DNA of 64,000 nucleotides. It comes from Mustela lutreola. Its lineage: Eukaryota > Chordata > Mammalia > Carnivora > Mustelidae. The position numbers and the translations under genes are program-made. The stretch spans positions 182,428,497 to 182,492,496 of the forward strand of contig NC_081292.1 of assembly GCF_030435805.1 (NCBI RefSeq), read 5' to 3'. Below, piece by piece: positions 56,760 through 64,000 of this stretch (its first letter is position 1; every line of letters begins with the position of its first letter). The notes under the pieces were generated by a model. The model had not been told where the DNA came from. It was given only the letters and a program-made list of their open reading frames with translations, and made no database searches.

Positions 56760-57245
56760 AAATGGCTAATATATATTGAGTTCGTACCACAGGGGCATAT
56801 GCTGGTTTTTTTTTTAAGATTTTATTTATTTATTTGACAGGCAGAGATCACAAGTAGGCAGAGAGGCAGGCAGAGAGAGAGGAGGAAGCAGGCTCCCCGC
56901 TGTGCAGGAAGCCCGACGTGGGGCTCGACCCCAGGACCCTGGGATCATGACCTGAGCCGAAGGCAGTGGCTTTAATCCACTGAGTCACCCAGGTGCCCCG
57001 CATACGTTGTTTTATGTGTGTCACACATATCATGCACTTTACATGTCTCATGTTATTTAACTGGGACATTAACACTATGAGGCAGATATTGCTTTTATCA
57101 TTCATATTTTACACACAGGGAGGCTGGGGAACAGGAAGGTTAAGTAATCTGTCTGAAGTCAACAGCTAGATAGTCACAAAATTGGGATTTGAACCCAGGC
57201 CATCTGGTTCTTGTGTTTGTCTTTATAACACCACACTGCCTCCTA
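56760..57245 (-). repeat. MIR SINE split by a CAN-SINE
   Basis: The right part (57001-57245) has ggaggctggggaacaggaaggttaagtaat and ggatttgaacccaggccatctggttct. The left part ends at gcatatgctgg. Confidence 0.8.
56803..56999 (-). mobile_element. CAN-SINE nested in MIR
   Basis: Minus full-length copy with a degraded duplication (gcatatgctgg / gcatacgttgt). Confidence 0.93.
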
Positions 57246-57523
57246 CACAGAGGTAGCTCTCCTGTAAAACTTATTCAGTGTCAGCCTCAGGGACTTTCAC
57301 TTGGCCAGACCCTTCCAATGTCCTGGAAGGAGCCCAAGGTGGTCAGAGAGTGACACATTTTTTCTAAAATTTGAAAGAATGATATTTGAACCCAAATTAT
57401 TTAAGGCTGCTCTTTCCATTCCAGTGTCTCCTGTTACACATCCCCCATGCAGAGGGTACTGAAACTCCATGGTGGTTTCTGGGATCAAGGTCAAACTGGG
57501 ATATTTAATCTGGATTCAGTGGC

Positions 57524-57953
57524 TGTAGTAGTTTCCTGCGAATTGCTGTCTTAAAACAACACGTATTTCTCTCTTAGGAGCCCAGACTCAAGGTGTTGGC
57601 AGGTCTGGTTCCTTCTGGAGACTCTGAGGGAGAATGTGTCCCATGCCTCTCCTGGCTTCCATTGTAGTGGCCGACAATACTTAGCCTTCCTTGGTTTGTA
57701 GACACTTCAGTCTAATCTCTGCCCCTGTCTTCATACCACCTTCTCTGGCTCGCAGAGTCTCTCTGTCTCTCTTGTAAAGGACACCTGATATTGGATTGAG
57801 GGCCCATTTAAAATCCAGGATGATCTCGTCTCAAGATTCTTAATTATATCCATAAAGACTAAGTATTTTACTAAGCTAAGTTCACATTTGTAGATTCTAG
57901 AGGTTTAGACATGGACTTGTCTTTTGGTGGGGGAGCACTAGTCAACCCATGCA
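57524..57953 (-). mobile_element. Fossil solo LTR, MLT1-class (ERVL-MaLR)
   Basis: The 430-base element reads as an MLT1-type LTR in reverse: a 5'-TG...CA-3' unit with the ttaaaacaacacgtatttctct, ctaatctctgcccctgtcttc and gggcccatttaaaatccaggatgatctc blocks in family order. It is flanked by a near-match 5-base duplication (gtggc/gtggg). It is a decayed solo LTR without internal sequence, of an age shared by placental mammals. Confidence 0.75.
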
Positions 57954-57990
57954 GTGGGCTATAGTTGTGGAATCTCCAGGCATCTTTTAC

Positions 57991-58153
57991 AAAAAGATTT
58001 TATTTATTTATTTGAGAGAGAGAGAGAGAGAGAGAGAGCACACACACATGTGCAAGAGCAGGGAGAGGGGCAGAGGGAGAGGGAGAAGCAGACTCCCCAC
58101 TGGGCTCGATCCCAGGACCCTGAGATCATGACCTGAGCCCCCCAGGTGCCCCT
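57991..58153 (-). mobile_element. CAN-SINE with internal deletion
   Basis: Minus copy with a (GA)n run. Part of the body before gagccccccaggtgccc is missing. Weak duplication caggcatctttt / caggcatttcta. Confidence 0.88.
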
Positions 58154-58539
58154 GCAGGCATTTCTACACATGGTTCATTATTAACTCATTCTGGTGTGAG
58201 ACTATCTTCCAGAATCATGACTAGTGCCCACTCACCATACCAACAAACGCATATGTGAGATCAGAGCTTATGTGGCAAAATGGACATGCCTTATAGTACC
58301 TAGCACAGAAAGTGTATAAGTAAGGAAAACAAACAAGGCTTGAAATGTGGGGAGCCAGAAGTTTGTCTGTGAAAGAGTCTTCAAATCATCAGGTACGTAA
58401 AATTGTAAATAGAGAATTCAGTTCTCTTAGACACAAAAATGGAACTTCTCTCTTGTCAGGAATATATTTGATTATGCCCTGAAATCACACAGCTCATAAG
58501 TGAAGGGTATTTGGTAGCAGTTTTTCCAAATTAAACAAC

Positions 58540-58950
58540 TCTTTTTAAAAAAGTATTTTATTTAGGGGCGCCTAAATAAAATAAAAATATTTTATTTAGG
58601 GCGAAGCCTTTGCCTTCGGCTCAGGTCATGATCCCAGGGTCCTGGGATGGAGCCCCGCATCGGGCTCTCTGCTCAGCAGGGAGCCTGCTTCGCCCTCTCT
58701 CTCTCTCTCTCTGCCTGCCTCTCTGCCTCCTTGTGATCTCTGTCTGTCAAATAAATAAATAAAATCTTTAAAAAATGTATTTTATTTATTTGACAGAGAG
58801 ATCACAAGGAGGCAGAGAGGCAGGCAGGCAGGGGCGGGAAGCAGGCTCCCTGCTAAGCAGAGAGCCCAATGTGGGGCTCGATCCTAGGACCCCAGGATCT
58901 GACCCAAGCCAAAGGCAGAGGCTTAACCCACGGAGCCACCCAGGCACCTC
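58540..58950 (-). mobile_element. CAN-SINE interrupted by a second CAN-SINE
   Basis: The minus copy's T-rich end is at about 58540-58564, and its body resumes after 58777 (ttgacagagagatcacaagg) to cacccaggcacct. Outer duplication acaactctt / acactctt. Confidence 0.75.
58565..58777 (+). mobile_element. CAN-SINE nested tail-to-tail, head rearranged
   Basis: The plus copy is inserted in the A/T tail of the minus copy with the duplication tattttattta (58554-58564 and 58778-58788). Its head reads ggggcgcct, followed by a short inverted copy of the flank, before the normal body resumes at aagcctttgcc. Confidence 0.85.
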
Positions 58951-59037
58951 TAGAAAACACTCTTAAAAATTGACATGACAATGACTTTTGACAATGATTT
59001 TTGAAGCCAAAATAAACTTTTTTTTCCAAAGTAAACT

Positions 59038-59084
59038 TTTTTTTTTTAAAGATTTTATTTATTTATTAGAGAGAGATCACAAGT

Positions 59085-59123
<39 letters not shown>

Positions 59124-59232
59124 CAGGCTCCCCGCCGAGCAGAGAGCCCGACGCGGGACTCGATCCCAGGACCCCGAGATCATGATCTGAGCTGAAGGCA
59201 GCGGCCTAATCCACTGAACCACCCAGGCACCC
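59038..59232 (-). mobile_element. CAN-SINE with (GA)n expansion
   Basis: Minus copy with a gagagagagagagagagaga stretch. Perfect 12-bp duplication ccaaagtaaact at 59026-59037 and 59233-59244. Confidence 0.95.
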
Positions 59233-59504
59233 CCAAAGTAAACTCTTTAAAGCTAAAAAAGTTATTTTGATCACCCATGCCAGAGGAAGAACTAAATTAT
59301 CTTTCCATTCTTTCTTAGACACTGTATTATAAAATTGTTGTCATGTACAGATGTGATCACAGAGTATTCAGCCAAGAAATGTAGTTTAAAAGTATTACAG
59401 GATATTTAAAAAAATTGTTAATTTTTCCAGATTTTGTGATATTTGTGTCAGCTTTTTAGAGTTTAGGATTTATGATTTCATTTCTCATTCTAAATAAATA
59501 TTCA

Positions 59505-59698
59505 GGGGTGCCTGGGTGGCTCAGTGGGTTAAAGCCTCTGCCTTCGGCTCAGGTCATGATCCCAGGGTCCTGGGATCGAGCCCCGCATTGGGCTTTCTGC
59601 TCAGCAGGGAACCTGCTTCCCTTCCTCTCTCTCTGCCTGCCTTTCTGCCTACTTGTGATCTCTGTCTTTCAAATAAATAAATAAAATCTTAAAAAAAA
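59505..59698 (+). mobile_element. CAN-SINE, young copy
   Basis: Plus full-length copy with a perfect 18-bp duplication attctaaataaatattca at 59487-59504 and 59699-59716. Confidence 0.97.
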
Positions 59699-59761
59699 AT
59701 TCTAAATAAATATTCACTTTCTGGCCTAGTATTATACTCATAATTTTGTCAACTTTTCCTT

Positions 59762-59950
59762 TCTTTTTTTAAAAATTTTATTTGTTTGACAGACAGAGAT
59801 CACAAGTAGGCAGAGAGGCAGGCACAGAGAGAGGAGGAAGCAGGCTCCCCGCTGAGCAGAGAGCCCGATGTGGGGCTCGATCCCAGAACCCTGAGATCAT
59901 GACCCGAGCCGAAGGCAGAGGCTTAACCCACTAAGCCCCCCAGATGCCCC
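59762..59950 (-). mobile_element. CAN-SINE
   Basis: Minus full-length copy ending aagccccccagatgccc. Imperfect duplication ttgtcaacttttcc / ttgtcatctttttc. Confidence 0.93.
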
Positions 59951-60143
59951 TTGTCATCTTTTTCTTAATAGAGGTTCCAAGATTATATAACCTTTAGACC
60001 CTTTACACTTATCTTAAATAAGATACTGGCAATTTCACTCCTAGGATTATACCCAATAAATGCACATCTATTCACTCTAAGACATATATTAAACTTAGCA
60101 AGGATACTGAAATAGCCCCATACTGGAAGCTACTCTAATGCCA

Positions 60144-60470
60144 TTATATTAGCTATCTATTGCTGCATTTAAAAAAAAAAAAAAAAACACTCTAAGACTT
60201 AGCGGCTTAAAATGATAAGCATTTATTCTCTCTGAGCCTCTGAGATCAGGTATTTGGGAGTGGCTTAGCTGGATGGTTCTCTGAGTTAGTTCTCTTCTGA
60301 GGTTACAAAGAGGGAACTGAAGTCCTTTGGAGACTTTACTAGGGCTGGAAGACCCTTAGCCAAGCTCAGTAAGTGGCTGTTGGAAGGAAGCCTCAGTTCC
60401 TTGGGGGGGTTGAGGTCTCACTGTGGGGGGGGGGGGATGGCAGAACGGCCCACATTATATCTCTTTTGGT
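60144..60470 (-). mobile_element. Fossil LTR-type repeat, MLT1-like (uncertain)
   Basis: tagctatctattgctgca, then acttagcggcttaaaatgat, tttgggagtggcttagctgg and ggctgttggaaggaagcctcagttccttg follow the order of an old MaLR-type LTR read in reverse, with a poly(A) insertion early on. It is decayed and partial. Confidence 0.45.
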
Positions 60471-61142
60471 CCTTGCCTTGATTTTCCTCCTCAGAGATTT
60501 CTATATACTGTGTTGACTCTTACTTGCCTATCTTTAATATTTGTAACTGTCCTTTTTTGAATCTTTTTTATCTTTTTAATTTCATTTTAATTTTTAAGGT
60601 TTTCTTTCTTTTTGCCTTCCATTTCTCTTCAGGTTCTATGTACTCTGTTAATTCACTCAAGCATTTTTTCTAGTGTAGCCTTTCCTTCTGAAATTACTTT
60701 TTCATTTCTAACTCTCTTTCAAGTTCTGTCACCTCATTTCAGATCGTCTCTAACTGCATCCTTCATATTTGTGTACTTAGCTGTATGTATATTATATGTC
60801 CATAGAAAGTCTACCCTTGTATTAGGTTCTCCAGAGAAACAAAGCTAATAAGACGTGTGTGTATATATAAAAAAAAAAAAAAAAGTGGGAGAGAAAAATG
60901 GGGAGATTTATCTTAAGGAAATGTTCACTTATCTTAAGACAAGAGTAATTACGGAGGCTGTTAAGTCCAAAGTCTCCAGGGTAGACCCGCATGTGAACAC
61001 CCAAAGAAGAGCCGATGTTACAGTTCAAGTCTGAAGGCTGTCTTAAAATTAGCCATACGCCCCCTAAAAAGAACCTTAACATGAACTTGTAGATGAGACT
61101 GAGAAGCTAAGTAACTTGCCCAAGAGAGCAGCTAGAGTAGTG

Positions 61143-61199
61143 GTAGAACTGAGTCTCCTTGAGGCCAGAGGTAGAACTGAGCTCTCCTTGAGGCCAGAG
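61143..61199. repeat. Two-copy tandem duplication (~28 bp)
   Basis: Units at 61143-61170 and 61171-61199 both start gtagaactgag and end ccttgaggccagag, differing by an inserted c. Confidence 0.95.
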
Positions 61200-61418
61200 T
61201 CCACGGTCTTTTCACTATACCAGGCAAAAGGTGTTCTTTGGGGTCTGGTCCTATCTTCCCTGCTACTTTGCAGGTCCAAGAACACCATCCTCTTCCATAA
61301 GGAGCTGCAATGGCTTCTGAGTGTTCTCACTTGCTTTTGCTTTCCACAAAGCAGGTAGAGTGATTATCTCAAGATGGAAATCTGATTCCATCATCTAGAA
61401 CACTTCAGTGTGTGCCAC

Positions 61419-61810
61419 TGTCTTAGTCCATTTGAGTTGCTGTAGCAAAAATACCATAGACTAATGGTAGACGAGACTAATGGTAGACTAGACTAATGGC
61501 TTAAACAACAAACATGTTATTTCTCACAGTTCTGGAGAGTCAGAAGTCCAAGATCAAGGTGCCAGCAGATTTGGTGTCTGGTGAGAGCCCACTTCCTTGT
61601 TCATAGTTGAGTCTTCTCACTATCATCCCCTGGTGGAAGGGGTAAGAGCGCTCACTAGAGCCTCTCCTGTAGGGACACCAGTGTCACTCCTGAGGGATTT
61701 ACCCTCATGACTTACTAATTACTTCCCAAAGGCTCTACCTCCTAATACCGTTAGGGGTTGGGATTTCAACATATAAATTTGGGGGAGATAAAAACATCCA
61801 GACCCTAACA
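61419..61810 (-). mobile_element. Fossil solo LTR, MLT1-class (ERVL-MaLR)
   Basis: A 392-base TG...CA unit reads in reverse as an MLT1A-like LTR. It contains tcacagttctggagagtcag, aagtccaagatcaaggtgcc, ggtgtctggtgagagccc, cctcatgacttactaatta and ggatttcaacatataaattt in family order. A near-match 5-base duplication (gccac/gtcac) flanks it, and it contains a local tandem duplication of gactaatggtagac. It is a solo, long-inactive copy. Confidence 0.88.
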
Positions 61811-62289
61811 GTCACTAAGAATACAGGTACAACTTCTATACTAAAGACCAAAAAGCTATAGTTTAAGCAAGTTAGAAATTTATCAATTTGTCACATATAG
61901 TCTAACAGTCCAGGGCTATGGCTGCTCCATGGTGACAGGGAGACAATTTTTCTCTATCTTGTTGCTTTGCTGTCCTCAGCAGATGGCGTCCATCTCGTGG
62001 TCTAGGATAACTCCTCTCGCCCCAACCATAAGTCTATACTCTAAGCCAGAGAGAAGAAAATAGTAGGAAATGGAAGCCTTCCCTTTTGCTCACAACCCAT
62101 TAATCAGATGTGGTCCCATGGGCAAATCTATATGCAAAGAAATTCAGAAAATGTCTTTAACTGGCATGTACCAAGCAAAACTCTGGGGTCCAAATTCAAA
62201 AAATAGAGGGAAAATGGGTATTGGGAGACAAATAAGACTCTATGCCACACAAGGTTTTCCACTGATTTTATAAAAAATACTTTACATGT

Positions 62290-62720
62290 CTCTTGGCTTT
62301 GCCTTGCCAGGTTCCAGTCTCACCTCCTAACACACCTCTGTCATTCTCTGCCCTCCAACCACACTGATGTTTCCAGTTCTTGAGCGTTCTGTTCTCCTGC
62401 CCCGCAACACTCTGGGCCTTTGCAGGAACTGTTCCTTCTGCCTGGCACACCCTTCTCCCATATCACTTAGTTAGCTTCCACTCATTCTTCAGAGGTTTGC
62501 TCAAATGCCACTTCCTCAGGCAGGCCTTCCCTGATCCCACTCTAATATAGGTAAGACTCTTATCTACCAGGAACCCTTCCTCTGTAATACTCAGTCCAGT
62601 TGTAATTATACACCTATTTGACAATTATTCAATTGCCACCCCCTGCTCTAGACTACAAATCAATAAGACCAAGGCCATTTCAGTTTTGCTCCCCACTGTA
62701 TCCTTAGCACCTAGCAGAGT
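62290..62720 (+). mobile_element. L2 LINE 3' fragment
   Basis: gggcctttgcaggaactgttccttctgcctggcacaccc, gcccttcctcaggcaggccttccctgatccc-type order and cactgtatccttagcacctagcagagtac are the L2 3' end. Confidence 0.9.
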
Positions 62721-63572
62721 ACAGCGGGAAAATACTTGTTTTTCTTGGGGGGGGGGGGGGAGGACAAATGAGTTACAGTGAGGACTTTCAGCTATGTGGA
62801 CAAGTTCTCAGACCACATGGCTTGGTCTAGACTTATCACCTCTGCAGTCATGACAGCAAGTGTGAATTATCTGGGTCCTCCTGTGCACAAAGAATGGTGG
62901 TTCGAATTCCACGGTGTAAGGTTTGGTATAAGGTATTCGGTGCATTGCCCTCTTGCCTCCTGACTGCAAATAGATTCTACCAGGCTTTTAACGTTTTTGC
63001 TTTGATCAGGTTATATCAAGAAAGAAAGCGGGCAGGTTGAACCCTGCCACATTGTATTTCTGCACAGGAATCCCCACAGCTTTATCATGCGAATGACTGG
63101 CTTTATTCAGCGGTCCGGAGTTCAGAACACCCAGATCCAGACACCAAGGAAGCACTTGGGAGTTCCCACTGAAGTTAAAATGAAGTTAAAACAAAATATC
63201 TGCAAGTCACAGATTTAACTCCCTCTTCTGCAGTATTCCAGGTCCTCTGGAATAAAGACCTCTGTAGACCTCAGAATTACATGTCTGGATGCTTTTGGCT
63301 ACAAGTCACAGAATGCTCCTTCTCAGCTGGCTGAAACAGGAAGGAGTTTCTCATCCCACATCACAAGAAGTCTGGAGGCAGGGAAGCCCAGGGTTCTTTA
63401 TTCACTGGAACACTCTACAGAGGCCTCGAATTCTTTCCATTCCCATTATACAGGAATGGTTCTGTCCCCTTGTTTTTTCATTTGACCATCATTGCAAACA
63501 GTATGCTGATGGCCACTTGATTTCTTTTTAAAACAATGAAGAGTATCTCATTTTAAGGAGATATCATAATTT

Positions 63573-63652
63573 ATTTATGATATAATACATAAATATAATA
63601 AATAAATATATATAAAAATAAATATAATAAATAAATATATATATAATTTATT
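63573..63652. repeat. AT-rich low-complexity run
   Basis: Alternating ATAAATA/TATATA units without a fixed period. Confidence 0.9.
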
Positions 63653-63905
63653 TAACCAGTCTCCTCTAGATGAATATTTGTTTCCTGTCTTTTGCTATTA
63701 CAATGATGCGATACATACTTGTGCTTAAGTTATTTCATGTGTGAGTGAATGCATCTGAAGATAAATTCCTAGAAGTGAAATTGCTGGATCCCAAGATATA
63801 CGCAGCATTTGTAATTTTGACATATGTGGCCAATTTGCCTTCCATACAGGCTGTACCGATTTATAGCCCCCTCCCCTAATGTGTACAGCAGCGCTTGAAA
63901 TCTTT
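63653..63905 (+). mobile_element. L1M-type 3' UTR fragment
   Basis: gataaattcctagaagtgaaattgctgg, then gtaattttgacatatgtggccaatttgcc and ctgtaccgatttatagccc match the old L1 3'-UTR order. Confidence 0.75.
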
Positions 63906-64000
63906 CTGACACCAGAACTTAAGAGTGGAAAAACTATGGTAGATGTCTGAATGGTTCTTGCATAGAGAAACAGTAAGTGGGATGCTTATCAACTCAGTCG

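Larger units (their letters stand above)
45312..64000. other. Intergenic region beyond CDK5R2
   Basis: About 18.7 kb with no recognised exon or RNA gene. From 45.3 to 47.9 kb it is mostly unique with an (AAAAAC)n run near 46.9 kb. From 48 to 64 kb it is increasingly filled with CAN-SINEs, MIR, L2, L1 and MaLR LTR remnants. A 64-kb cut-off precedes the gene expected next by human order (WNT10A). Confidence 0.6.

Noticed and set aside
59505-59698. tRNA-like heads of SINEs as tRNA genes
   Set aside because: They are decayed tRNA-Lys-derived SINE heads followed by SINE bodies and A-tails, not functional tRNA genes.
1-64000. CRISPR arrays, operons, riboswitches or phage-type systems
   Set aside because: The window is carnivore nuclear DNA with spliced genes and SINEs; the short repeats are microsatellites and interspersed repeats.
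45312-64000. WNT10A exons
   Set aside because: Expected next by human gene order, but no WNT-like cysteine-rich coding sequence was seen before the window ends.

Overview
This is a mammalian nuclear window, almost certainly from a caniform carnivore and probably a musteloid. The evidence is about 30 tRNA-Lys-derived CAN-SINE (SINEC) copies on both strands, many with intact target-site duplications, on a background of older MIR, L2, L1 and MaLR repeats found across placental mammals. The protein-coding content matches human 2q35 in inverted orientation. From left to right it holds the 3' end of CFAP65 (+), the microRNA gene MIR375 (+), CRYBA2 (+), FEV (+) and CDK5R2 (-). All coding exons seen are intact, with GT/AG introns that join in frame.

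Region by region. Positions 1-4037 carry the last six coding exons of CFAP65; the rest of the gene lies off the left edge. MIR375 sits at 5236-5299 behind a TATA-type promoter at about 4.85-4.96 kb. A GC-patchy, repeat-poor intergenic stretch, including an orphan CpG-rich block near 11 kb, leads to the TATA promoter of CRYBA2 at 13.4 kb, and CRYBA2 itself runs to 16.6 kb. FEV occupies about 20.8-25.2 kb as three coding exons, downstream of a GATA-rich promoter region. From 25.2 to 42.7 kb is intergenic DNA with many SINEs, L1 3' ends and MIRs, plus a GC-rich promoter-like patch at 41.4-42.0 kb. CDK5R2 is a single-exon coding gene in a strong CpG island at 43.9-45.3 kb. From 45.3 to 64 kb I see only repeats and unique non-coding sequence. 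No gene was recognised there; by human gene order WNT10A would be the next gene, beyond the window.

MIR375, CRYBA2, FEV and CDK5R2 are all known to be active in neuroendocrine, islet or neuronal cells. The window may therefore be one tissue-restricted regulatory neighbourhood next to a ciliary and sperm-flagellum gene (CFAP65). This is an inference. I found no new protein system. The most interesting non-gene signals are several palindromic regulatory-type sites (MARE-like pairs at CRYBA2, RFX X-box dyads, an 18-bp palindrome centred on CACGTG), an unannotated promoter-like patch, and a snap-back (template-switch) scar inside a nested SINE pair.
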